A stretch of DNA of 32,205 bases from an uncultured Butyricicoccus sp. (GTDB lineage Bacteria > Bacillota > Clostridia > Oscillospirales > Butyricicoccaceae). The notes under the pieces are model-generated. The model did not search any database. It was not told where the DNA came from and worked only from the letters and a program-made list of their open reading frames with translations. Positions 23,952-30,934 of this stretch are shown here, one piece after another. Where the stretch lies: positions 1 to 32,205 of the forward strand of contig CALWUF010000003.1 of the NCBI GenBank assembly GCA_944384655.1, written 5' to 3'. The translations under genes and the position numbers were made by a program. Numbering within the stretch: the stretch's first letter is position 1; each line of letters begins with the position of its first letter.

Positions 23952-25526
23952 TCACGTACCGAAATACGAAAAATGCATGTAGTCCTTTTTGCTGTTCCAT
24001 GTACCGCCCCAGCCAAATCCATATTTTGCAAAAATACGTACCACGTCGCTGTCCGCCGGAATGGAATATGGATCGCTGCCCGGCGACCAATGCGAACCGG
24101 TCAGCGCTACGCCGCTGTTGGTGCACATATAATTTTCTTCCCAGTTGATATCAATCGCCGTGCCGAGGCAGTGTTCCGAAGACGAGCCATTGCCGCGCCA
24201 GCAATAACCGCCGATATTCTTGATCGGGAAACGTTCACCACTTGCATAAATCTCAGCAAAGATCTGCTGCACGGTCTCTGCAAGCGCCTCATGAATTTGG
24301 AAACGTTTGGTCTTGGTCACCTTGTTGCCATTCGCATCGAAGTCCCAAACCTGTATACTGATGGTGACCTGATGGGTCTCTGCTTCGGCCGCATTGGCAT
24401 ATTTATGATAACTCGCGCCTTCACCGAAAATACGCGCAACCTTTTCGCTGTAGCTCTCGCCGCTGTGCGCCAGTCCATCCGGGATGGTAGCAGAAATAAT
24501 ATCCGGCTCGGCAGTAACCGACGAATCCGGGATATACAAGCCGGATTGCGTATCCGCCGCCTGTGCAGTTACGGTCAACGCCGCAGTCTGCGCAGATGTT
24601 GCCACCAGCTTGCCTGTACAGTCCAGACCATCCACCGACCAATACCACACACCCGGCTGCTGTGCAATTTCCTGCGGCAGTGCAAACTCCTGTGCGCCCG
24701 TTCCGGCAGAGGCAACCTGCTCCGTCAGTACAGGTGCTGCGGAGAAGTCTTCCGACTGATAAAACGATACGCGGTAATAATCGGCGCCACATCCTGTCCA
24801 GCTAACGGCATCCGAACCTGAATGCATCGCAATGGAACTGATATCCTGCGCACTGCTCACGCCGCGCCCAGTATGTACAGCCGCTGCCGCCCGATATGTG
24901 AGTACAGCAGCTTGTTCTGCGCTGACCGTCTCTCCCACGCCGAGCATCGTCTCACTCGTGCCGTTTGTCAAACCTTCGCGCACGAAATAGGTCATGCCTT
25001 CCTCAGCCCAATCCGGCACATATGCGCCGTCCGAATGGCTGTACAGCGTCTCTGCAATTTCATTTTCCGACACACTGACTGCACTGCCGCTCTGCTGCAT
25101 CGCACGATAGAGCATGGCAATCAATTGCTGCCGGTTTGCCTGCTCATCCGGACGGAATTGTGTCCCATCGTCCTGTTCTGTCAGCCCAAGCAGCCATGCC
25201 TGCTGGACATCTGCACTCTGCGTGTCAACATAGGGGCACACACTGCGCCGCGCTGCACTTTGTTCCATCAGATTGTCATAGCTTATGTCCGCCAACGATG
25301 CATACAGCCGCACCGCCAATCCACACATCTGTTCCCGTGTGATCGGCTCTCCGGCCTGTTTTCCATCCATACTGGCGGGCAACAGGGATGCCTGATCCGC
25401 CGCTTTCAAAATACTATCTGTCTGTCCCGATGGTTGGTCCAAATGAACTGCCGCCGCCGGTGTATGGCACAGCAGGCAGGTACACAGCACAGCCGCTGCT
25501 GCACAGCCTGCAATTTTTCCATTCAT
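23952..25526 (-). CDS. Secreted SLH-domain protein with C-terminal M15 peptidase domain (VanY-like)
   Basis: A 524-residue exported protein. A signal peptide is clear (residues 1-26, hydrophobic core IAGCAAAAVLCTCLLC, cleavage after AAA). Three degenerate SLH-like repeats follow at about 40-215 (EPITREQMCGLAVRLYA; FRPDEQANRQQLIAMLYRAM; VGETVSAEQAAVLTYRAAA), which in this class hold proteins to secondary wall polymer. A beta-rich, Fn3-like module spans about 235-330. The C-terminal domain (about 350-524) has the M15 zinc motif SSSEHCLGTAIDINW (His and Asp ligands) and a final His in KDYMHFSYF, as in D-alanyl-D-alanine carboxypeptidases and L,D-endopeptidases. A role in trimming peptidoglycan at the cell surface is likely. 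AGAGGTGA precedes the ATG. Confidence 0.88.
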   Translation of the reverse strand: MNGKIAGCAAAAVLCTCLLCHTPAAAVHLDQPSGQTDSILKAADQASLLPASMDGKQAGEPITREQMCGLAVRLYASLADISYDNLMEQSAARRSVCPYVDTQSADVQQAWLLGLTEQDDGTQFRPDEQANRQQLIAMLYRAMQQSGSAVSVSENEIAETLYSHSDGAYVPDWAEEGMTYFVREGLTNGTSETMLGVGETVSAEQAAVLTYRAAAAVHTGRGVSSAQDISSIAMHSGSDAVSWTGCGADYYRVSFYQSEDFSAAPVLTEQVASAGTGAQEFALPQEIAQQPGVWYWSVDGLDCTGKLVATSAQTAALTVTAQAADTQSGLYIPDSSVTAEPDIISATIPDGLAHSGESYSEKVARIFGEGASYHKYANAAEAETHQVTISIQVWDFDANGNKVTKTKRFQIHEALAETVQQIFAEIYASGERFPIKNIGGYCWRGNGSSSEHCLGTAIDINWEENYMCTNSGVALTGSHWSPGSDPYSIPADSDVVRIFAKYGFGWGGTWNSKKDYMHFSYFGT

Positions 25527-25597
25527 TCTGTCACATTCACCTCTGCTGTTTGTTTCATTATCTCAAAAACTTCTTTGGCTACAAAAAATCCGAATAT

Positions 25598-25606
25598 AGT
25601 ATAGCA
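25598..25606 (-). promoter_or_regulatory. Promoter of the SLH/M15 gene (extended -10)
   Basis: TGCTATACT on the minus strand, an extended -10, about 72 bp before the start codon; no clear -35 box. Confidence 0.45.
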
Positions 25607-25663
25607 CATTTTCTGCGCAGCGAGAACCATAGACACAAAATTTTCATAATTTTTCATCCCCTA

Positions 25664-26368
25664 TCATTCGAGAATATCCCGATGTTCCTTTTCCGCGCGC
25701 GGAAAAACTGTTAAGACGCCATCATCTGTACAAATTGCCAGAAAAATATCTGAAATAGTGCTTTTTCCCTTTTCTTTGAGCTGTTTTTTGAGCCATGTAA
25801 CATCATATCCGACATTTTTCAGATTTTTATGCATGATCTTTCCATCCATAATGACATTGGCGCACAACGTCTCCTGTGAAACAGAAAGCGCAAGATCCTC
25901 TGGTGTTGCCGGACGCGTCCTGCTGACAGGAAGGATGCTGACACTGCCATTGGATTCCAATACAGCAGTCTGGACTTGGCTCAGATCAAAATATCCATTC
26001 TTCCGGCATTCCATTTGAAATTCATGGATGTCCATATGGGCACGTTTGAAATTTTTATCATATATTTTTCCATTATCGAGCAGGACAATCGCCCGCCCGC
26101 TCACGACGCGCCGAATTTTTACCGAACGATCAGATACCACGGATAACAACCATGTCACAGCGCCAAATACAAGCAGGGCAATCAGCCACTCCCAAAATTC
26201 TTTCCCTTTTGCAACTGCAAGCTCTGCACCGATAGAACCGATGGTGATGCCATTGATATAGTCAAACGCACTCAATTGTGCCAGCTGCCGGCAGCCAATC
26301 AGTTTGGTGATGGCAAACAATGCGATGATAGAAAGCAGTGCAGTCAGCGCCGTGTGAATATAATCCAT
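25664..26368 (-). CDS. DUF421/YetF-family membrane protein
   Basis: A 234-residue membrane protein of the YetF/YcaP type. Three hydrophobic spans (about residues 5-22, 38-52 and 60-80) are followed by the conserved cytoplasmic part: RRVVSGRAIVLLDNGKIYDKNFKRAHMDIHEFQMECRKNGYFDLSQVQTAVLESNGSVSILP, here cited in pieces because of its length, at about 86-148. The KLIGCRQLAQLSAFDYINGITIGSIG entry region matches the family's K-x-GxRQ...FDF-x-xxITIG pattern (about 22-47). Function is unknown; Bacillus YetF relatives are linked to spore membrane and germination stability. AAAGGAG lies eight bases before the ATG. It is monocistronic; no convincing promoter could be picked. Confidence 0.9.
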   Translation of the reverse strand: MDYIHTALTALLSIIALFAITKLIGCRQLAQLSAFDYINGITIGSIGAELAVAKGKEFWEWLIALLVFGAVTWLLSVVSDRSVKIRRVVSGRAIVLLDNGKIYDKNFKRAHMDIHEFQMECRKNGYFDLSQVQTAVLESNGSVSILPVSRTRPATPEDLALSVSQETLCANVIMDGKIMHKNLKNVGYDVTWLKKQLKEKGKSTISDIFLAICTDDGVLTVFPRAEKEHRDILE

Positions 26369-26645
26369 GCAACCGTCTCCTTTTTTCTGTTTTCCGTTTA
26401 GTATGATCCAATCAACGGTTTTCTATGTCCGATGGATTTTGCATATTTTTTATTCCCAAATTGCAAAAATTATGTAAATGCAAATGAGTATATTTTGATT
26501 CCACGTTGTTCCTTTTTCATTATTTCAGGAACATATGTAATTTTTATTCTCAATTCACCCTGTATTTTGACTGTTATGCCGCTATTTTTTCAACTTTATT
26601 CTGGCTATAATGAAGTCATAAGAATTGGAACAAGGAGGGATTATC

Positions 26646-26903
26646 ATGAAACAGTTCCAGTATACCATCACGCGCGACCACGGCATTTGCTGTCGATCTG
26701 CTGCGGCTCTTGCAAAAATCAGTAAGGAGCATGGCAATTGCATTGAAATTAAAAAAGATAAAACCAGCGTTAACGCATCCCGTATGATGGCCGTCATGTG
26801 GCTGAATATTCGCTGCGGCGATACCATCTGTATATCCGCAGACGGCGAAAACGAAGCGTCCGCTGTCCATTCGATCCGCTCCTACTGCGCGGCCAACCTG
26901 TAA
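26646..26903 (+). CDS. HPr-like protein lacking both phosphorylation sites
   Basis: The 85-residue protein has HPr length and register: it aligns without gaps to Bacillus HPr. The phosphorylated His15 (GIHARPA) is Cys15 here (GICCRSA), with Arg17 kept and Pro18 replaced by Ser. The regulatory Ser46 is Arg46 (NASRMMAVMWL against NLKSIMGVMSL). It therefore cannot accept phosphate from enzyme I, nor from HPr kinase at Ser46, and is neither PTS carrier nor a standard Crh (which keeps Ser46). Fold-determining residues in the MMAVMWL helix and the GDTICISADGENE strand remain. AAGGAGGG lies six bases before the ATG; TATAAT at 26606-26611 is a possible -10 without a good -35. Function unknown; possibly a regulatory protein or a remnant. 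Confidence 0.85.
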   Translation: MKQFQYTITRDHGICCRSAAALAKISKEHGNCIEIKKDKTSVNASRMMAVMWLNIRCGDTICISADGENEASAVHSIRSYCAANL

Positions 26904-26929
26904 CGCCGTTCTACTTGCAGCAAAAATAA

Positions 26930-26978
26930 ACCACAGACCGTTTTGGCATCCTCCGTTACGGCTGTGGTCTTTTTTTAT
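26930..26978 (+). terminator. Terminator of the HPr-like gene
   Basis: Stem ACCACAG / CTGTGGT (26930-26936 with 26962-26968), continued inside by CCGT/ACGG, then eight Ts. Confidence 0.85.
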
Positions 26979-27029
26979 TGCTGTGGTATTTTTTCATTGT
27001 ATAACAGGGTTTGGATTTGTATTACCTAC

Positions 27030-27057
27030 TTGACGGCGTCCGAGGATCAGATATACT
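27030..27057 (+). promoter_or_regulatory. Acylphosphatase promoter
   Basis: TTGACG (27030-27035), a 16-bp spacer and TATACT (27052-27057), very close to the AAAAAAGGAGGA ribosome binding site, so the leader is under 20 nt. Confidence 0.65.
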
Positions 27058-27078
27058 ATAAAAAAGGAGGAATCGTTT

Positions 27079-27345
27079 ATGCTGACACGTTGGAAAATCA
27101 CCCTTTCTGGGCGCGTACAGGGCATTGGCTTGCGCTTCCGTGCAAAAATGGGCGCACAGCAATATAAAATAACCGGCTGGATCAGAAATCTGGACAATGG
27201 CGATGTCGAGTTGGAAATCCAGGGTGAAGAATACGCCGTCGATTGTTATGTCAATCATATCCGTACCCTCCCGGGTGTACAGGTCTCATATATGCATGCG
27301 GATGAACTGGATGTGATCGCAGAAGATCGGTTCCGAATCCGATAA
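27079..27345 (+). CDS. acyP: Acylphosphatase
   Basis: Acylphosphatase hydrolyses carboxyl-phosphate bonds such as acetyl phosphate. The 88-residue protein matches family length and motifs: LSGRVQGIGLRFRAKMGAQ at residues 9-27, with the substrate-binding arginine in RFR, and TGWIRNLDNGDVELEIQGE at 32-50, with the catalytic Asn in WIRN. The central Phe-Arg-Tyr of most members is Leu-Arg-Phe here, a mild change. It is monocistronic, with strong promoter, ribosome binding site and terminator. Confidence 0.93.
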   Translation: MLTRWKITLSGRVQGIGLRFRAKMGAQQYKITGWIRNLDNGDVELEIQGEEYAVDCYVNHIRTLPGVQVSYMHADELDVIAEDRFRIR

Positions 27346-27360
27346 ATCTGAATAGAAACA

Positions 27361-27397
27361 AACCGCTTATCTCCCCGTCGGGAATAAGCGGTTTTAT
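27361..27397 (+). terminator. Acylphosphatase terminator, probably bidirectional
   Basis: A perfect ten-pair stem AACCGCTTAT / ATAAGCGGTT (27361-27370 with 27384-27393), then TTTTAT. On the minus strand the stem is followed by GTTTGTTTC, so it may also serve the convergent M14 gene. Confidence 0.8.
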
Positions 27398-27438
27398 CGT
27401 ATGCACCGTAATCCATCATAAAAATATCTCAACGACAA

Positions 27439-29490
27439 TTACCGATTGTCCAGCGTCCACTGTCCGGCGCGCAAAATAACATTGCGCAGGGTGTATTCTG
27501 CAACCGAAAATGTGCTCATACCCATGTAATCATTTGCCGCATCGGAATAGACGCCACCCACAAAATTGATGGAATTGGACACTTCTACAGTGGATGAGAA
27601 CAAAATGCCCTTTTCATAACACCATCTGGCAAGTGTACCTTTGGATGTCGATTTGGATACGCTCGCCGGAGCATCTCCCGCTTGATTGATCAACAGGGAG
27701 TAGCCCGAACCAAAATAATCGGGATATTGTTTTTTGAAAGCAATCGAACAATCTACCAATGATTGATACATCAATCCAAGCCAACGGTCATCGCATACCG
27801 TCGTATAAAATTGCCGCTGTAATCTGGAATAATTGTGGTGATCGATCACGATATCCGGTTTCAAATACGCTGTGATTGCCATAGCCAATTGCGTTTCAAA
27901 TTCACTCCCAGCGGACGCTCCCGTATAATCATCGGTATCTTCCTCTGCCAGTGTCCAATTGAGAACCGGGAAATTCCGATTGAGGTTGACTCCGTTTGCG
28001 TTGGTGCGCAAATTATGATACAGTCCATACCCATTGAGACATGGCAAAATATACACATCAAATGCTGCACGCAGCTTGAAAAAATTTACATCGGACAAAA
28101 TCCCATCGCACAATTGTTTGGCGAACAGGTACGCATTATACGGCGCGGCATATTCCGAACCATGTACGCCACAGACAATCAACAGCTTTGCTTTTTTGCA
28201 CGTGCCATCATTTCCGGCATAGGTATTTGATTCACAAAAGGAATATAAATAGGTCTTATACGCCGGCGTGATATCATAGGTACCGCTGCTTGTCACACCG
28301 TTGGCATACGTTGGGTAACTCATGCTGCACAACTGAGCCGCATCTGATTTTGTCACATAGTCAGGATGTGCTGTGACCAGCCCGTCAAACAGTTCATAGA
28401 CCTGTTCCAATGTCTCAGGCAAGGCATCCGTGGACAAATCCACACCTGACAACGCATCTGATACGTCACGCATATTGTGATCGATATCAAACGTTACCAG
28501 CGATCGTTTGACTGCACAGGAAACCGTCACATGTTCAACATAGGAAAGATCAATATCGTTGGAACTGCTTGCACCATCGCGCAATGAAATGCGATATCGA
28601 TATGTGCTGTGGTCGAAATCCCTCACTTCAGCAAATGTACTGTATTCCTTATAATCTACGAAATTCCCATCCATATCGTATCGGAACACATACAGTGCCG
28701 CCGCTTCGTCTGTCGATATTTTGCGCACATCGTCCGGAAGGAAACCGCTTCGAATACGTTTGGTAAAATTGGCTGCACTGCTCAGACCATCTGTGCCATC
28801 TGAGGTCTTGATATGACCGCATTCCCATGCCGTGTCTAACACGCCATCGAGACCGGCAAGGCGTTTCATCTGTTGTCTGTTTGTTTCCTGCAGCTTTGTG
28901 ATCTCACCGCCGATCATCTTTGCATCGCCTGCTTCGCCGGCACGGGACAACGTTCTATCTGTCATCACAATCAATTCAATATGTTCTGAATAGGTTGTAT
29001 CTATGACCTGGGTGACGGTTGTACTTTGTACAACCACTCTCATTTGAACTGCCTGTGTCTGTTCTGCCAACACATCCGGTACAAACATCGCCTGCACCCA
29101 TCCCAAACTTGATATTGCAACAAACGCACCATCTGCATCGTATAAAAATGCACGCACTTTTGCTTCCCCATCGGTTTTTATCCAGACAACATTCTCTGGA
29201 ATACAGTCGATTGTCCGGATCCTGGTCTGATAATCTTCTTCCAAACCGCCTGAAATGATGTGTCCACTTTCCCATAAAGCCTGTGTATTGATATTTTTTT
29301 CAAGCGCTTCAGAAAGCTGTCCAACCATCGTTTTATTCGATTCAATCTGATCCGCCTGTGCCGCTGTCGCACCTGCGGTAATTTTCCCCTCATCGGCAAG
29401 CGCAGAAACTGCATCCTCAATCTGTTGATCTGTCGGCGCACCAATCTGGAGTGCTTTTGCCGCCATGCCGCGCGCAAGGATATCAATCAT
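27439..29490 (-). CDS. Phage-tail-like protein with C-terminal M14 zinc carboxypeptidase domain
   Basis: A 683-residue protein without signal peptide. The N-terminus (about 1-65) is helical and Ala/Gln-rich, as in tail-fibre adaptors. Two homologous beta-rich modules follow, each opening with W-E-x-G-H-I: about 73-190 (WESGHIISGG ... TRIRT) and about 222-340 (WECGHIKTSDG ... KRIRS). The C-terminal half is an M14 carboxypeptidase: zinc ligands His and Glu in VCGVHGSEYAAPY, substrate Asn-Arg in NGVNLNRNFP, the third ligand His in IDHHNYS, and the catalytic Glu in SSTVEVSN. I chose the ATG at 29490, which shares a base with the preceding stop (TGATG) and has GGAGG nine bases upstream. A tail- or surface-attached peptidase that trims peptidoglycan peptides is the best guess. 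Confidence 0.85.
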   Translation of the reverse strand: MIDILARGMAAKALQIGAPTDQQIEDAVSALADEGKITAGATAAQADQIESNKTMVGQLSEALEKNINTQALWESGHIISGGLEEDYQTRIRTIDCIPENVVWIKTDGEAKVRAFLYDADGAFVAISSLGWVQAMFVPDVLAEQTQAVQMRVVVQSTTVTQVIDTTYSEHIELIVMTDRTLSRAGEAGDAKMIGGEITKLQETNRQQMKRLAGLDGVLDTAWECGHIKTSDGTDGLSSAANFTKRIRSGFLPDDVRKISTDEAAALYVFRYDMDGNFVDYKEYSTFAEVRDFDHSTYRYRISLRDGASSSNDIDLSYVEHVTVSCAVKRSLVTFDIDHNMRDVSDALSGVDLSTDALPETLEQVYELFDGLVTAHPDYVTKSDAAQLCSMSYPTYANGVTSSGTYDITPAYKTYLYSFCESNTYAGNDGTCKKAKLLIVCGVHGSEYAAPYNAYLFAKQLCDGILSDVNFFKLRAAFDVYILPCLNGYGLYHNLRTNANGVNLNRNFPVLNWTLAEEDTDDYTGASAGSEFETQLAMAITAYLKPDIVIDHHNYSRLQRQFYTTVCDDRWLGLMYQSLVDCSIAFKKQYPDYFGSGYSLLINQAGDAPASVSKSTSKGTLARWCYEKGILFSSTVEVSNSINFVGGVYSDAANDYMGMSTFSVAEYTLRNVILRAGQWTLDNR

Positions 29491-29729
29491 CAATCCGTTC
29501 CTCCAAATTTCACCCATGTTGCGGATTCAAAATCAAACAGATACATCATCCCCGTATCCATTTCGATAAATGAACTTCCATTGGCAATAATCCGTTTTAA
29601 AAAATTCGGAGAAGGTTTTGAATCGGACGAAAGTCCGCAAAGATCAAATCGCACAATATTATCACAAAGATAATCATAGCAGACAGTGGAAACCATAGAA
29701 TCATTCCTTTCAAATGAAGATATCACCAT
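29490..29729 (-). CDS. Small phage-type protein of unknown function
   Basis: The product ends IEMDTGMMYLFDFESATWVKF, a beta-hairpin pattern common in small phage structural proteins placed before tail fibres (xDTGxxYxFDxxxxTW). Its stop overlaps the start of the M14 gene, so the two are translationally coupled. The start is uncertain: ATG 29729 (MVISSFERND, weak AAAGG four bases away), ATG 29696 (AAAGGA eight bases upstream, better site) or GTG 29837 (no site). I list the middle-length reading of 79 residues. It lies between the tRNA-Thr fragment and the M14 gene, on the host side of the attachment site. Confidence 0.6.
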   Translation of the reverse strand: MVISSFERNDSMVSTVCYDYLCDNIVRFDLCGLSSDSKPSPNFLKRIIANGSSFIEMDTGMMYLFDFESATWVKFGGTD

Positions 29730-29849
29730 AATACCTTTGCCGCCAAAAATGTCTACTGCAATAAATCTTTGCGCTGTGGAAACGATTGTTTTACATAAAC
29801 CCACAAACTCATGCGCTGACGTTTTTTCATGTGGCACGCACGTGCGTCA

Positions 29850-29890
29850 AAAAACAAAAAACCGTTTATTTCCGAAGAAACAAACGGTTT
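29850..29890 (-). terminator. tRNA-Thr terminator
   Basis: Stem AAACCGTTT / AAACGGTTT (29882-29890 with 29859-29867) followed on the minus strand by TTTGTTTTTT. It sits five bases after the CCA end of the tRNA fragment, so it was probably the terminator of the original tRNA gene and is part of the host side of the junction. Confidence 0.8.
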
Positions 29891-29895
29891 TTATG

Positions 29896-29940
29896 TGGAG
29901 CTAATGGTCGGATTTGAACCGACGACCTGCTCATTACGAG
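29896..29940 (-). pseudogene. 3' fragment of tRNA-Thr(CGU): attachment site of an integrated element
   Basis: The minus strand reads the 3' part of a tRNA: anticodon loop CTCGTAA (29934-29940, anticodon CGU at 29936-29938), the 3' anticodon strand, variable loop, T arm GTCGG-TTCAAAT-CCGAC (29907-29923), acceptor strand CATTAGC, discriminator T and an encoded CCA (29896-29898). The 5' half (acceptor GCTAATG, D arm) is absent: sequence beyond 29940 does not pair. A break exactly at the anticodon loop is the usual crossover of tyrosine recombinases that use tRNA 3' ends. Since the original terminator lies left, host DNA is left and the element lies right; the intact tRNA should be at its other end, outside the window. 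Confidence 0.85.
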
Positions 29941-30128
29941 TTGTTTGTTCTAGCTGTTGACTACTTGCGAATGTTGCAGTACATAGGGGGTTAACGCCGT
30001 ATTATGCGTTTTATCTGTCGTATTTGTGCAGTCATCTTCGCCCGTCTGTAGGGGGATTCACCCCAAATTCACCCCTAGGTTGAACAATTCGTTCACCGTG
30101 TGACTGTCCCTTTTTTAAGGCGTCGGAA

Positions 30129-30230
30129 ATGTCGGGTCAGACATGGGGTAACGTTTCGTTACTCTCTTGTCATGGGGTCGTGTTTCGCGACCCCATGCGG
30201 TGCACTGTGATGTTGGGTCACGTTTCTGTG
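30129..30230 (+). repeat. Set of TTT-loop hairpins near the element end
   Basis: Three related units lie in 100 bp: GTAACG-TTT-CGTTAC (30148-30162), a 12-pair palindrome with TTT loop at 30171-30197 whose core is GTCGTG-TTT-CGCGAC, and a decayed GTCACG-TTT-CTGTG (30217-30230). Each follows (A)TGGGGT or TTGGGT; ATGTCGGGTCA (30129-30139) and ATGTTGGGTCA (30210-30220) are a further near-repeat. The stems differ in sequence yet keep their pairing in the first two, as expected for a selected structure. The rest of 29941-30279 has no gene; no integrase is visible here. Confidence 0.6.
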
Positions 30231-30279
30231 TTTCAGTTCACGCCCCTGCGAGAAGGGCGACAAACAATGATGAAATCTC

Positions 30280-30308
30280 TTGACGAACAACTTATTCCGT
30301 GATATGCT
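30280..30308 (+). promoter_or_regulatory. Promoter of the antitoxin RNA
   Basis: TTGACG (30280-30285), a 17-bp spacer and TATGCT (30303-30308). It points at the 3' end of the toxin gene, about 60 bp from the shared terminator. Confidence 0.65.
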
Positions 30309-30314
30309 GAACAT

Positions 30315-30415
30315 AACACGAGAGGCATACCCGATAGACGGCTACGCCCTCCAAGCGAATAATTTAGAAAAAGTAACTCGCCTTATGTGGAAGTCAGGCG
30401 GGTTACTTCTTTTTA
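30315..30415 (+). ncRNA. Predicted antisense antitoxin RNA of a type I system
   Basis: A transcript from the promoter at 30280-30308 to the T run after the hairpin at 30370-30409 would be about 100 nt and would overlap the last codons and 3' end of the convergent toxin mRNA. This is the arrangement of txpA/ratA and bsrG/SR4 in Bacillus, where the antisense RNA triggers decay or blocks translation of the toxin mRNA. No open frame in it has a ribosome binding site. Ends are inferred, not measured. Confidence 0.6.
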
Positions 30416-30416
30416 T
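30368..30416. terminator. Bidirectional terminator shared by toxin and antitoxin RNA
   Basis: Stem AAGTAACTCGCC / GGCGGGTTACTT (30370-30381 with 30398-30409, one G-U pair) is followed by CTTTTTATTT on the plus strand and by CTTTTTCT-like text on the minus strand. The toxin stop codon lies inside one arm. Confidence 0.8.
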
Positions 30417-30489
30417 TTACCGTGATAATCAGGGTGATAATGCCGATGATAACCAATGTATACTGAAACAGCGCTTCATAAGTGACCAT
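30403..30489 (-). CDS. Putative holin-like toxin (type I, TxpA/BsrG-like)
   Basis: The 28-residue peptide begins MVTYEALFQYTLVIIGI and ends ITLIITVNKKK: a short N-terminus, one membrane helix and a basic tail, the layout of the Firmicutes putative holin-like toxin family. Such peptides damage the membrane when made in excess. AAGGAGGG (30497-30504) precedes the ATG, and an upstream CCCTCCTT in the same leader (30552-30559) is its perfect eight-base complement, so the binding site may be masked in the full-length mRNA. An own promoter lies at 30599-30627, giving a leader of about 100 nt. Part of the mobile element; likely an addiction module. Confidence 0.85.
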   Translation of the reverse strand: MVTYEALFQYTLVIIGIITLIITVNKKK

Positions 30490-30598
30490 AGGGCAGCCCT
30501 CCTTGTAAAAAACTCGAAGGGCAAAGAAGTCTGCCCTCCGTCCGGAAATGAAAGGAGGGGCAGCCGCCTACCGTTTTCGTGGTATGCCTCTGAGGATT

Positions 30599-30627
30599 AT
30601 GATAGCAGAACCGACAAACTCAGTCAA
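30599..30627 (-). promoter_or_regulatory. Toxin promoter
   Basis: TTGACT (30622-30627), a 17-bp spacer and TATCAT (30599-30604) on the minus strand; about 100 nt before the toxin start. Confidence 0.7.
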
Positions 30628-30634
30628 GATTATT

Positions 30635-30678
30635 AGCAGGGCGACAGCTTCACGCGGGCAAGCCCTGCTTTTCTTTTG
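30635..30678 (+). terminator. Intrinsic terminator of unassigned function
   Basis: Stem AGCAGGGC / GCCCTGCT (30635-30642 with 30662-30669), 19-base loop, followed by TTTTCTTTT. No gene is seen just upstream on the plus strand, so it may catch read-through of the antitoxin RNA or be a remnant. The stretch 30679-30886 beyond it shows no gene with a ribosome binding site. Confidence 0.55.
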
Positions 30679-30886
30679 CCCTCAGATGCCCTGTATTGCG
30701 TTTTACCCGCTGGACATGATTTACACCATGAATAGGAGAAACTCGCAGGAAGGGGCGCTGACGCTTGAAAGAACAGGTGTTCTGATTGAGTGTGTATCTG
30801 ACGGGCGTATATTTAGATTTTTCAGACCCTATAAAAGGTGATGATAAATTTTCAGCCGTCTGAATTTCGGATGAATGGTTTATACA

Positions 30887-30917
30887 GAAAAAGAGCAGAT
30901 CACTGTGGGGCTACTCT
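30887..30917 (-). terminator. Terminator of the RHH-DUF4160-DUF2442 cassette
   Basis: Stem AGAGTAG / CTGCTCT (30911-30917 with 30892-30898, one G-U pair) followed by five Ts on the minus strand, 18 bp after the DUF2442 stop. Confidence 0.75.
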
Positions 30918-30934
30918 GTGTAGTTTGTTGTTGA

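Noticed and set aside
29941..30279. Integrase gene beside the attachment site
   Set aside because: No open frame of suitable length or motif is present; if the element has one it must be at the other end.
30280..30636. 118-codon plus-strand open frame in the element end
   Set aside because: It covers the antitoxin RNA promoter, the shared terminator and the antisense strand of the toxin gene; composition is not protein-like and no ribosome binding site precedes it.
30686..30841. 51-codon plus-strand open frame (MPCIAFYPLDMIYTMNRR...)
   Set aside because: No ribosome binding site, no recognised family; could be a remnant but cannot be supported.
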